Source: Symbiodinium kawagutii (taxonomy: Eukaryota; Sar; Dinophyceae; Suessiales; Symbiodiniaceae). Taken from it: a DNA stretch of 64,000 nucleotides. A program made the position numbers and the translations under genes. The DNA is taken from the NCBI GenBank assembly GCA_009767595.1, contig VSDK01021871.1, positions 958,693 through 1,022,692 on the forward strand. The letters run 5' to 3'. This document shows, piece after piece, positions 24,401 through 38,300 of this stretch (within the stretch, counting starts at the first letter, position 1; every line of letters begins with the position of its first letter). The notes under the pieces were generated by a model. That model ran no database searches, was not told the origin of the DNA, and was given only the letters and a program-made list of their open reading frames with translations.

Positions 24401-27130
24401 CTTCAGCGCCGTCAGCGACAAGGCGCCATCATGTGCCATCATGTGCCTGTTGGATGTCCACACCTCGAAATTCTGGCGCTGGCATGATCCCAAAGAAACA
24501 TGACTCCCAAATTGAAGCCATGTTGATACCCTGTGCCACAAAACAACGGCCGTTTCTGAAAGCATTTTGAGCCGCACGTGGATCGTTGCGAGACTGCAAG
24601 ATGAGCTGAGGGATGTGACTGTGATGTGACTGGTGAACGCCAATAGTACCACTAAATAGGTATCCGCAATCGCCATTTTGGGTCCATGCAGTGTTGGATG
24701 AATACAGTGGTAGACACCAGTTCTGAGTACCATGTGGTATCCAGCCGATGTCGGGTTCCTTTGGATTGCCTTCCCTTTGACTGGAGGCGCGCTCCTTGTG
24801 TTCGCCCATCTGCGTGCAACTGGAGCACAACCCATGTGCGTCAATTTTCATGCCACTCTTGATTTGTTTACAGAGAAGGCAACTAAGCACGTGAATCGCT
24901 CGCCTGATTTCCAGAGGCGCTTCAGTGGGGAGTTGTTAGAAGCCCGCGGAGTGATGTTGAAGAGTTTATTTGGAGTGTTGATTCACTTTGCATTTCTGCT
25001 TTGTTTGACTATGGCCTGGATGTTTCTTCAAGAGCCTTCTTTCTCATCCCTGTGTTATTTTCTTGCCAGCTTGTTTGGCTATGGGTGGAGCTTCTTTGCA
25101 CCTGAGATGGCGAAGACGGAGAGTCAATTTTGTGCCGTCCAAGCCCTATTAATTTGTATTCAGACTTTGCTTGTCATTGGAATTACACAAACACGAGACC
25201 TGGCATCGTTTGACGTGGGTGAGAAGATTGCTACCATCAATACAGTCATCTTTAGCCTCGCATTCATCGACTTCAAAATGACCATGCCTTTTTATGTTTG
25301 CCAGTCAGCAGTGTTGACATATTGTCGATGGAGTTTGATCGGCGTGGCCCAGATAACATCGTTCATGATATTTGTGCCTCTTGTCTCATATGCTTTTGTT
25401 GGTGCCATAAGTGCTCTCTCTGTTCTCTACATCCACTCGAGTATTGCTGCCAAACTTGATGCTGGTGAGGTTGCATCATTGATGTTGGGATTCCGACAGA
25501 TCTTGCGGGGAGTGTGTGACGGTGATCTGATTTTGGACCGTCGCACCATGACGATTGTAGATGATGCCATTTGTTTGGAGCGGGTCTTGAAGTCAGAAGG
25601 AAAACTCAGCAACAGCAATTTCCTAGATCTATTTCTTGACTCTGAAAGCCGTCAAACATTTTCAGACTTTTTACAGGCTGAGTACCCTAGCCAGTCCAGC
25701 ATGCCACGTGGCTTGCGAGTGTCATTGCAAGGGGCAAGAGGACCTGTTTCCATGGATCTCTTTTATACCGCCCTTCCCCGGCTTGGTGCTAGCAGCGACT
25801 GGTGCTTGTTAGCCATGAAGGAAGATCCCCTCGAACAGTTACAGACGGCTCCTCCTGAGGCTCCACCCAACTCTGCTCCAGAAAGGATTCGCCAGCAGCC
25901 AGACAGGATCCTACCTGAAAGGAGCGGAAGCAGGAGCAGTACGTCAGAGCGTGTGGTGGCACACGATGATCTGTCTGAAATTGGCTTACTGGTCAGTGAT
26001 GCGACGGGCTTCATGGATATCGAACAAGTGCACCTTTCTTTCAAGCGCAAGTCAAAAGTGAGTAATATCGAATCTGGCATGCCTACATTGAGAAAGTTTA
26101 TTCGACCTGCAGACTGGGATCGCATTGAACAAATGTTCAGCATAGTAACCAATCTTCAACCACCAGATCGACACGAGCGCTGTTACTTCCGGCGTCCCAC
26201 GTTTTTCCGTGTGCCTGGTGAGTCGCGAAGGTACTTATGTGCACGGCACACCTCCTTGAGATTGGCAGATGAGTCGCCAGGAAGGCCTACTAGGCATTTC
26301 TGGATGCATCTTGGAGAATTTGACTTGAGCAAAATTCACAGGCTCTGGGAAGGGCAACTTGAGAACGTTGAGGAAGAGCAGTAAAGGAACGTGGCTTTGG
26401 ATCGCTGTTTCCTGTTCCAGGTTTGCCCTGACGTATTCCACTTTGCCAAAGTCGACTCTGAACACGGAACTGGCCATGGAAGCTGTCACGTGTCCACAAA
26501 AGCTGCTGCTTTTAGCGACAATTGGTGAATCATGAAGTACGAATAGTGGTGGATAAAGCGACAAAGCAGCTACTCGTACCGCAAGATTCTGTTATAAGAT
26601 GGATTTTCAGTGATTAATTGTTAAGAATGGCTACTCTTGGCAGTTAAAATGGTTGGCAATGGCTTAATGATGGTTAGTGATGGATAATGTACTAATATGT
26701 TGTAGTGGTTGACAACAAGATGTTGGTTTTGGGAAATACGGTTAACAATAATGGATGCAATTGTTTACTGATCATGAATGATGGTGGTTAGCCATTGTCG
26801 CTTAATGTCAATTATGATTTATACAAAACGTGCTTGGTCGCTACCACCACCACTGATGATGGGTGTTCAGTAATATGATTCAATGATTAAAACATGCATG
26901 ATAGCCGGAAATATGTTATGTTTTTTTGATTGGTATGACAATCTTTAAGAACACTGGCCCCGAATTATGCTTGTATTTTTGCTCCATCGCCGATGAGCAA
27001 CCGTGGGTAAACATCATAATCATCCAATAGAGTCTTCCTCAACTGGAATGGATAACCATTCTGGCGATATCAACTATGCACATCAATTTGTCAATGAAAT
27101 CCATCATTATCATCACCATCATCATCCGCG

Positions 27131-27167
<37 letters not shown>

Positions 27168-29843
27168 AAAAGATAGTGAACTGCGAGTTTTTGAACACCG
27201 GATCTTACGTATAGCCAACTTTATTGTGCTTCACCCTTCCAGACCCCACGAGTCGTCGCGCCGTCGCACCACGCCAGGTAGAACGCTGGGTCGGCATCCA
27301 TGGCATGAGTGGCATCGTGAAGTCCATGGCAGAGGGGCTGGAAGTGCATCAGGAGACCAAAAAGCGATGATTTGTTGGAGCTTGTTGGATTGGATCCAGT
27401 TCATCAAGCTACCATCCGATCCAGTTGATGATGACCCAATTACCATCATCTAAGGGTGAACATCAACAGTTGATCATGAATTCATGAGGTGGATGAAATT
27501 CATGACTAGTTGGTGGTTTGAATCATGTTTTTTGTTTTCCCTATTATTTATTAACACATGGTTGGTTGACTAATATTTTCATAGGGGTTGAAACCACCAA
27601 CCAGATGAGCTAATCTGTTCATCAGCTGCTGATCATCAAATGATTCAACAGCTCCGACTCTTGATCTTAGGTTGATCGCTGGGGAAGCTGATCGAGCGTT
27701 CCCAAGCTTTCTCAGAGGTAGCAACCTGTTGAGGTCAGTGAAACACTCAGCTGAGAACCGTCAGCTGAGTATTGATTTGTTCATCAACTGGCTATTGATC
27801 TGTTTATAGCTGTTAATGGGGGTTCTTCAAAATTGGCCCCCCCCCCCCATTTTGGGGCGGTGTATCGCTAAGAATGAATTGCTTGGATGATTTTGGGGAT
27901 CCCCTATGACTTGAGAAACAACCATATTGAGAAAAGCAAACTACGGTAAGCATGCTTCCAGGGCTGAAGAAACAAGTATGGGACTCTAGGAATGAAGAAA
28001 AGGGTGCCTCAGCTTGTTCAACAACGCCTCACCGCTGATATATGCGGCAACTCGAAGCTTAGGTGTCCAAGCTTCATGAAGGATTCTCCGTCCACGTTGC
28101 TGACAGTTAAGTTTCCAATTAAGTGGGATTAACCATGATTAACCAATGTTCATCAACAATTAGTTGTCAGGTCAATCGATTCCAATAATGTCGACCCTTA
28201 TCAACCGTTTTCAACCATGATTTATGTATCCACCATTGACCATCATGAATCATCATCGACCATGATCAACCATTACTGTCCCTTATCAACTATCAGTTAA
28301 ACCATTCTTCATTTCCCTTAAGCACTATTTATACAGTATAAACCATCACTATTCCTGAATCCTCAGCAACCCCCACTATACCCCAGAATAACGATGATTC
28401 ACGATCATGAAATCATCAGTGATCATTAATCATCATCAACCATGTAACAACCCCTTAATGATAATTAGTAATAATCATCCATCCATTATTGATGGTTATT
28501 TGATTCAACAATGAGGGATACATGGTCATCAAATAACCCTTATCATTGTGGTTGATCATAGAAGTTATTGCTAGTAAACCCCATCATGATGATCGATAAT
28601 AATCAAATAACCACGGTTGCCAACAATCACTCCTCATGACTGCTAATAATGATAGCTGTTGATTGGATGATATCCTTCATCCCATGGGATTGGATGACGA
28701 TAAATGGTTCAGGAGCCATCATCCATCATCCCTGCCCAGAAAACCCACCCTGGCTGACCCCTGCCACCTGGTAAGGACGTGTGGGTGCCGCCCTCCAATG
28801 GCTTGGTGGCCGACAAGGAGGGTCATCCTTGGAGCGTTGTGGTGCCCAAGGCGCGGTGCAAACGGATGAGTCACGGCTTGGAAACGGGGCCAATTGACCA
28901 GCTTCGAAAACGGATTGAAATTCACCACCACCAACCACTAAGCAATACTAAGCACGAGCCAACCACTAAGCATCATCCAACCACAAAGCGTCAGCCACCC
29001 ACTAAGCGTCATCCAACCACCCGATCCCTCCCACCTTCCCCCCCTGTAAAGCGAGCCATCCCCGCTGCCACACTGGTGCCAGGCACGCAAGACCTGGAAC
29101 TTCCAAGCCGCGGTCATCGCCCACAACGGCAAGTGCGCTGAGAGACTCACCTCCTCGACGCCTGCCAAGGAGGTCCCAGGGGGATGGGGGGGTCCTGAGG
29201 GAAGGTGGGTGGGTGGGTTGGGGAAGGAGGTGGGTGAGTGGTGAATGGTGGTGATGGTGGGAGTAGCCCTGGGAAATCATCCATTTATGGTCGATTTTCT
29301 ATTGCCAGGCTAGTTTACCAGAGCGTAATTAGTTTCTTTTCCTATCATTTGACCAGAATCAACAGCTGAATCATCGCATGACCATGAAGTTCAAGGATAG
29401 AACCCCCCAATGGTCATCCAACCCATGTGCGGCACAGTGGACTTGGAACCAGTTGCTGGCTTCAGCAGTTGCACGGCCACCAATAAGCGAGTGCATAATG
29501 GTGACCTGGACTTGAACAAACCGCTTGGAACAACATTCACCACAAACCACCATAGTGTCGTCCACCAAAAAACAAAACTGTTGGACACGCGCAGATTCCA
29601 GGTCACCAATGACCAATTTGAACCAATAATCTCAAGTAAATGGATGGATCATAGAAACCAAATAACTTCAAATTGGTGGCTTCCCAACGTTAGGTGCATG
29701 CCTTGTTGCGCACGAACTTCGCAGCGTCTTTGCCCAGCCACTTGGCCTCGGTGGCTGACAGGGTGATCCTGGCCAGATAAGTCGCCTATGAAGGTAGAGG
29801 TGATGTTGTGCCAGAGATGATGATGATGATGATGATGATCATC

Positions 29844-29880
<37 letters not shown>

Positions 29881-29887
29881 CGATGAC

Positions 29888-29922
<35 letters not shown>

Positions 29923-29980
29923 CAATGATAATGATGGTCATGACGATGATGGTGATGATGATGGTGATGATGATGCTAAC

Positions 29981-30037
<57 letters not shown>

Positions 30038-30081
30038 CTTGATGATGATGATGATGACGATGATGATGATGATGGTGATGG

Positions 30082-30147
<66 letters not shown>

Positions 30148-30232
30148 CGCTGATGATGATGATGATGATGACAATGATAATGATGGTGATGACGATGATG
30201 GTGATGATGATGATGGTGATGGTGATGATGAC

Positions 30233-30266
<34 letters not shown>

Positions 30267-30330
30267 GTGATGGTGATGATGATGATGATGACGATGATGA
30301 TGATGATGATCTTGATGATGATGTTGATGG

Positions 30331-30362
<32 letters not shown>

Positions 30363-30381
30363 GTGATGGTGATGGTGATGG

Positions 30382-30417
<36 letters not shown>

Positions 30418-32332
30418 GGCTGATGGGCAAGAGTAGTGGATACTGGTCACTAACGATAGAGGATGATAAGCAACAATGATACTGGCCCAGCGCATGCTGT
30501 AGGCTATAGGCTACAGCCAGGGAATATGACCAAGACGCATGGTTCTGTAACACCACCATCACCACCACTACAATCTACTTCCTGCTTGGCTCGGGTTCTA
30601 CACCATCATAGTTCGCCGAGGTGTTGGATGGATTTCTACACTCTACCTCCTTTGGCTAGGAGAAACCTATATCAGGGTGTCTGAAGCCATAGGGGACCCC
30701 GAAAAATAGTTGGTGTACCAGTATAAATGGTCAATAAGGTCAATCAACTGGATGATTTGGGGGGTGCCCCAAATTTTGAGAAACACCTATATAAATGATA
30801 TCCTGGAAAAACAACAGGTGCAATCAGTTCTTTCTGGCTGGTGATAGCTAGACTGATCCAGGTGATGCTATGGAGTATGGTTCTGACCAATCGAGCTGAG
30901 CAAAGACCAGGTTTGAAACAAATCGCCTGCTGCCCTGTGGCCCGGTAATAAGCCAGGCGTGGAAAGCAGCCATTGGATGGTTTTGTCATAGGAGACCCCC
31001 AGTTATCATCCAGTTTATTAAGCATTTGTCGTAATAAACTAATCATGTTGGGGGGTCCACTATTTTTTGAGAAACCCCCAATGGAACCAAAGTCATACTT
31101 AGTAAAAAGTGTTTACTTCAAAGTTGATTCAACACCCGCTTGACTATTGCTACAACTACCAATTAGATATTTTGTGGTTTCTAAACCCATAAGGGATTAA
31201 AAAGATGGCTGGTTTATTGCTACAAATAGTCAATGTTAATGATTTGGGGGGTACCCGTATTTTGAGATACCGCTAGATATAAATCACTGTAATTATGAGC
31301 AACCATTCCGATGGTATTGAGATTTGACAACTTGCATCAAAACTGCAGATTCAATAGGAGACAACCCATTCGCCGATGCTTTAGAGCGAAAAGCTGCATT
31401 ACGATTCCCTTGTGGTCACAACAGGTCAAGAAAACGTATTTGTCCGCTGTCCATCGCTGCTGTCCTTGCTCATACATACAAATTTATTTGTGCATATGTA
31501 GTGTGTATAAGTGTAGACTGGTTGGTGGTTTTACCAATTTCCTCTAGAAACTAATGGTTGGTTGACACATATTTTACATAGGGGTGGTTCAACCACCAAC
31601 CAGTGAGATAGAATCCATGTATCTCCATTGACCCATCCCTGGCATCGCTTCCAACGAGTTCACGTCGCTTCCCCTAGGAAATCCATCGCCGGGAAGTGGC
31701 CGCTTCACGTTGAACCAGATCTACTCCTTGATCTTCGAGGCAATGCCAAGTGTTAGAGCCATAGTGGCGAATGGTGATGCAGGGTGGTCCCCCCCAGTGG
31801 CTGCTAAGTAGCAGGTTAGTTTTCACTAGGATAGATACTGTTATAGGGAGTTACTAGTTATAGTTAAATACATGTAACTACTAGTTACTAGTTTAACTAT
31901 ACTTGTTAGATTTGTTAGTGACCCCCAAGCTGCTAACGAGCAGGTTAGTTCACGTTGGGGTACCAGTTGTAGAAGAGATAACTATATTGAATGGTGGCGA
32001 ATCTAAACAAACGGATCTAGCCAGGGGGGCACCACTCTGTGGTGATGGCTGCACCAACAGTAAGGATGTGACCATGTAGTAGTGGATCAAACTTTTGGTT
32101 GTAGCCATTGCTAGGGCTGGATGTGCAGCTGGGGTTAGGGAAGCAATGGTTAGCTACGCCCTGTAAGGCACCTGAACGAACCCCCAGCAACCATGGGAGC
32201 TGTGACTGGGGATGGCTTGCACAGGTGCCCCGAGGTGTGATGCCTGGCCATTTCGATGCGGCGCCCTGGTGACAAAGTGGATGGCATTTTTTGTGCAGGG
32301 CAGAATGCAGCGAACAGTGTAGAAGCATCGAG

Positions 32333-32384
<52 letters not shown>

Positions 32385-35300
32385 CATAGTTGCTGGCGAT
32401 GTGGTTGGGTTTTTTTGTTTTGGCGCTGCGCTAAGGCTTTCGTGGAGAATGAGCCTACTTTGTGACTTGGCAAAGGTGGAAATGGGTGAATTTGATGGGC
32501 TGGTGGTTCGGGGCGAGGTCAGGAGCCGTTTGGGGCATGGCCCTTTAATACAGGGGAGGCAAGGGGCTACCTCAGGGGTGGCCGTTCACCAAATGGCAGA
32601 ACTGAAGTCAGCATGAATTGGTGGTGCTTCGAATCTGTTCTCGGCCATCATTTCCTCACTGCTTCAAGCAGTTTGTTTGGGTTATCCATAGAACTTCGTG
32701 ATCAAAGAACCCCTGCAGCTTTGTGGGACCATTGATAACGCCACGGCACTTTGGTGCTTGGTGTTTGAAACCTAGCATCAACCACTTCGAACATGAAGCA
32801 CAATCACCACAAGATGATTCATCAACCCTTGCAGTAGTTACTATCCACCAAGCCTTTTGTAACATTACACATTGATAGCACTACATATCCGCAATGATTT
32901 GGGGAAACTGCTGAATCTATCAGAAGCTTGGTGCACCATGGATGACTTTCCTCCGCACTGCAGCGCCATGACGACTCTTAGGCGATGGTTGTCCTCCAAC
33001 ACCGGAAAGCTGCAACAGAAAGCGGAACATGAGGTGGGAGACGTGGAGATGAAGCTGAGGGTGAGCAATGAATGCTTAGATTTCGTGGGTAACCCCCGCA
33101 AAAGAGTATGACAAGTATGTGGGTTCTGGATGGTTGGATAGCAAATAATTATCCGAGATTGAATTCAATAAATGCTTGGTGACTGAAAAAAAACATGCGA
33201 AATTAAGGGTTTGGATGGATTTGGGTTGGATTTCTTGATTACCAGATGATTGGAGACCAAAATTTCAAATTACCATCATTTTGGACGGAGTTGGGGGTGC
33301 TTTGTGAGACCAGATGAAGATGTGAAGTATTCTGAATCAGTAAGACCACAGTTTCATTGTGCTGCTACATAACTGCTACAAGCGACCATCCGTCATGTAA
33401 CTCATCTACAATCGTTGGATCCATCAACCATGTACAGAGACATGCTGAGACTCTTTTGTACACACAATCGGCAGGAAAATCCCCACCACTTCGAATAGCA
33501 CGACCCAAATGCTTCATCACTTGCTCCGCGTATGGTATACTTACCCACATTTTCCAATAAAATCACTGAAATTAAGATATCTACCCTACATGGACCTTTT
33601 CGGTAGCGATCTGCAAGTCCAACGCTTGGTTTTTCCAGTGGTGGGCCTTCCAAGTGCGACCTTGCCTGAGTCGCCCAGAAGTTCCCTGCCTCGCCTGTGG
33701 AGGTTTGGACCGTTTTGAGCTCTCCGCCCTTTGGAAAGAAGCACAAGGCGCGGCGGATGCCTATCAGCCATAGCATTTGGTTGCTGGTTTGATTGACATG
33801 TTTAAGATTTTCCCTAGTATTCCCAAATGGTTGGTTGGTTGACTCGTATTTTGCAGAGGGGTTGAAACCACCAACCAGATAGGATTGATGGTCAAATTGT
33901 TCCAAGGGGAGTCACTGTCAAACATGATGTGCTGAACATCAATGAACCATGAACTATGTATGGCTCACCCGTTGTGGTTCACCAACAACTTCCAGAATGG
34001 TCAAGCGGCTAGTCATTGGATGATGATGCTTGGAAACTAACATGGACCCTACCAGAAATTTGTCTTCCTTTTGTGCGGAAGTGGTCATCCAAGTCCTAGG
34101 ATAGTCAGTTGCGGTTGGGTTCCAGGAGTGCCTCAATGAACCATTAGCCATCATCAACTTTTGACCGGTTGTTTTTCAAAATAGGAAACCCGACAATTGG
34201 TGGGTTAATTACTAGAAATGATTGATATTGGATGATCTGGGGGTACCCCTATGACCTCAGAAACCACCAATGAACCAATGTATGAAGCTTTTCATACCTT
34301 TTCCCGAAATGAACCACCGGGTTGATAATGGGCCGTTCCATAGGTTAAGAACTGATTATGAATGGTTGACAATCCACCATTGATTGGTGTTTTCCCAGGG
34401 TTTCATTATAGAATATGGTCAAAATCCAGTGCCAGGTTAGTTGAATAACGAAAATTTCTAACCGTAACCAAAATTACATTGTTAAGAATCAGTGATGCAT
34501 TGAAAGGTGATTTGTTATCCAAGTTCAACCATGGAACGTCATTATTTAGCAGTGTTGACCTTTTTTTTTGTCTCAACCCGCCAAGCGCCAAAACGGCTGG
34601 TCGCAGACGCAGTGTTGATGACATTGTTCAACCACCCATCAATCAGCCACTAATTCGTGATGATCCGCCAATTAAAGTAATAACCACAGAATGATACTCC
34701 CCAATGCCTGCTAAGTAGCAGGTTGGTTCACTAGGTAACTACCAGTATATAGAAGAGATAAGTCTACTGGATGGTGGCGAATCTAAACCAACGGATCTAA
34801 CCAGGGGAGACCCCCCACTCCGTGCTTCACTACAATCGGGGCCCCCAGCAGTTATAAGTTGGGAGGTCGTTCCTACAACTGGTTGAATTCACCCTAAGTC
34901 AAGTAGCCAAATAAACCAACTTACAAACCCAGTTCATTAACCCCACTCAATTAACCCTAGTTAGTTAACCCCACTAGTTAAGTAACCCTAGTTCATTAAG
35001 TCTACTCAATCAACCCTAGTTCATTAACCTTACTCAGCCCTAGCCAACCTTAGTAAACCCTACCACTGGTTGGGGTCCCCACCTTGTAGCCTCCCCCTGC
35101 TTCAGCCTTGGAGGCCCCACAAGAGTTCCTGGAAGGCACGGCCAAAGAAGCCGAGGTGCCTTGACCTGTGGCACCAGTGCGTCCCACGGGGTCCATGGGA
35201 TGCTACTGGATGCGTCACCCTGCAAGGGGCAGGTCGCCCTCCCAACAAAAAAATGTCATGTCTCCATGTAACCACAGTTATTAGGGGAGATTTGTCAGCA

Positions 35301-38300
35301 GAACCATGGTTATAAGGTTAGTAATACAAGCAGAATCATGATCATTATTTACCATGGTTAGAAGGTTTTCATGGTTATTATCGGGTTTCTAGGGGTTAGT
35401 TCAGGTACTTTATAGGGCGTCATTACTCCAGATTATAACCCCAGCTGCATTTCCATGTAGCAGTAGTGAGTCCATTCGTCACTGCGTAGGTGGTCGAGCT
35501 CATGCTGTCCGCTGTGGAGAAAGCAGTGGCTTTGGCTCCCGGGACCTTGGGGATGCGGCAGGTGATTCCGGTTGATTGACAATGGCGGTCAAGCATGGTT
35601 GACAACGGTAAACCGTGGTTGATACTAGGAGACAATCATGAAAAATGATAACCCACAGCGGGGTGTGATGACTTTGAGTGATGCTAAGCGGCAAACCTGG
35701 TATAGCGCAGCTTGCAACTTCAAATGGTGATATTGTACAGCTGGTTGTCGCCATGGGTAAGAAGCTGGCCAGCGCAGTGCTACCCAGCGACGTAGAAGGC
35801 TAAGATATCCGGGATAGCAAGATGGTTTGGATTAGCAGTCATCATTCTCTAGGAAACCCATGATGCCATGATCATCAAGCCATCGAGTCATCAGCCATGC
35901 TTCGACTATAAGCCCCAATATTCACCAAACTAACAATCATAACTCACCACTTTAACCACTACCACTCCACCTTGTCATGATGTTTCATGGTTCACAGTCC
36001 TAATCTGGCTGGTGGTTTCAAACATGTTTTATTTTCCCAAACGTGATTATTTACAAATGGTTGGTTGACTTGCGCATATTTTTCATGAGGGGGTGGTTCA
36101 ACCACCGACCTGTAATTGACTCGATTCCTATACATTATTATACATTCTAAGGCGCCACATCTGATTGACAGTGACCAAGTCCGAAACTGAGCTGGGTTCT
36201 CCAGGACCTTGGCTGGTGAGACGGGTGCGGTGACCAACCGCAAGTTGCAGCTATGGGGGGCGGCGTTGCCCATCAGTCGCCGCCTGGCTACTACTGAGTG
36301 GTTGATGGTGGTGGCTTGATGGATGATGCTTGATGGTAGGGTGAGTCTTGATGTTTGGTGGTTGATGGTGGTGATCATCATGGTGAATGGTGGTATATGG
36401 CCTGAGTATTGATGGTGAACTGTGTGGTGACTATGCCTTTATTCAATTATACATGGTGTGACCCAAAAACTGGGTCGCTTCCCTATGACTACCATTTGAT
36501 GGTTAGTGGGTAGCGCCATGGACGAACCCTGACCCAGAAAAGGTTTGTGAATGAGATCCTGGCGCGGCTCGATCTGAGGCTAGGAATTCAACAGGGTTGG
36601 GGACCTGGCCCCCAAGAAAGGATGTACCAAACGGATGTGTTGTGGACAAACCTTGAACTCGATTCCTTGGTGAGTGATGACTCACCTATACCCCTCATTG
36701 TTACTCCATGCGTTCCAAAGGTGGGTTTGAAATCTTGGTAGTGCCAGAGATCCTTTCCAGAATAAACCACTCTTGTACTCTAGCTAGGAAATCATGCAAC
36801 AGCCGAGCAAGATTGGTGGTGCTTTATCGCGGCAGAACTCCAGGTAAACCACTGAGAAGAATGGGGGTTGGGGGATTGGCCCGATGAAATTCAACGGGAG
36901 TGCAAGAAGCACACCTTCGTTTGACAGGAAACCACGGTTTTTGTCGGGACTGGACCTTGGGGATTTTCTTCAACATAAATGTGCTGATCCAAAGGTGGGT
37001 GTGTCCAGNNNNNNNNNNNNNNNNNNNNNNNNNNNNNNNNNNNATGTTAGCCTCAGTCCTTCGAGAGGCATAATTAGAGTTCAACCCTCAGATTTGCGCC
37101 AAAATTCAGCTGCCAAGCCGGGAGAGGTTCGAAAAATCACTCAGCCATCATTCCCACCAGCCCAAGCAACCCAAGCCGGCGATCGACGTCACGGCAGCAC
37201 ACACGGCTGGAGAAGCTCATGCCTTGCTCAGTTTCCCCTCAGGCTGGGCCAGCGCTGATGCGGTGGACTTTGTTTGGTCGGCAGAGCATCAGATTGGCAT
37301 CGCAGGCGCTAGCTGCTGGTTGAGGCTGGTGAGTGATGAGTGATCAAGGATGGCATGACTATGGGTCAATATTTACCATCAATACTGGGGGACAACAAGC
37401 AACAATATAGGGAAAACAATGGTTAATGATGGGGGAACCAGGGGGACTAAGGGTTTTGACCCAGACCCGACTATGACTATGGTTTTGGTCAATAGTGGTT
37501 TAGAATGGTTGACTATGACTCTATGGTTTTAGAATGCTTGACAATAGCTCCTGTGGCTACAGGAGATAATTAACAGTAATGAGTAATGATGGTCGATGAG
37601 GATCGCAAATGATGGATCAACATGTTAAATCAAGTGATTATGCGATCAACATTTTGTTGCTGGTGAGTTCTCGCATAGCCATGAAGGTGCCAGCCACGGT
37701 TACTCACCAGCTGGCCACGGAGCCAGGATGATGCTAGCTCTTATGATTGTAATGACTCGTATACCGGGCATTGGTCTCAAACAGCAACTGACAAGGATCA
37801 AGTATCAACCGCAATGGATGGCTTGAATTGACTATACCTCCATCACCAATATCGATTTGCAGTTGCTATTGCGACAATTTATAATGATGAACCAGCGAAC
37901 CAAATATAGGTTTATACCTGTTACAACCAACTGATACGTGTTGAATCATGTAGCTACTGGTTGTGATCGCTCAAACAAACAATTCAAACAGCAGTTATAA
38001 CAAACATGGTTTATAACAAGCCAGTTGTTCAACGATGGAAGGCAACCTTGTTGTGATCGCTTGTTATAAACCCATCATTAACCATTGTTTTCCCTATTGT
38101 TTGGTTGGTTGATGTAAGCCATTATTGTTGGTTAATATTGGCTCATAGCCTTATAAACCATCGTTGGCTGCTTCACCATCTTTGCAACCGTTGTGAACCC
38201 CCCAGGTGTGCCCAAGCCTCAGTGCCTCAGGCGACTGGTTGAGTTCCGTTCCCGAACGCGCTTCCACCATCGAAGCCGCATGGATTTCGGGAGTTCGCTT

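Larger units (their letters stand above)
29765..31696 (+). other. Intron 8 of the FAD oxidoreductase gene (1.9 kb)
   Basis: Contains the 600-bp GAT array, three family A elements and one family B element packed within 1 kb. Confidence 0.5.
31740..35113 (+). other. Intron region between exons 9 and 10
   Basis: Contains a compound family D element, a (TTG) array, a family B and a family A element, a second family D element, and at least one exon-like segment. One or two short exons of the FAD oxidoreductase are probably hidden here. Confidence 0.5.

Noticed and set aside
24305-24890. Long minus-strand open frames of 153-179 codons
   Set aside because: They overlap exon 4 of the FAD oxidoreductase and the start of the nested gene on the opposite strand; better explained as antisense shadow.
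29786-30568. Long open frames of poly-Met, poly-Ser or poly-Ile
   Set aside because: Translations of a GAT microsatellite, located inside an intron.
36547-36741. Exon-like reading NEILARLDLRLGIQQG between FAD oxidoreductase exons 12 and 13
   Set aside because: Exons 12 and 13 already join in phase and match the family without an insertion.
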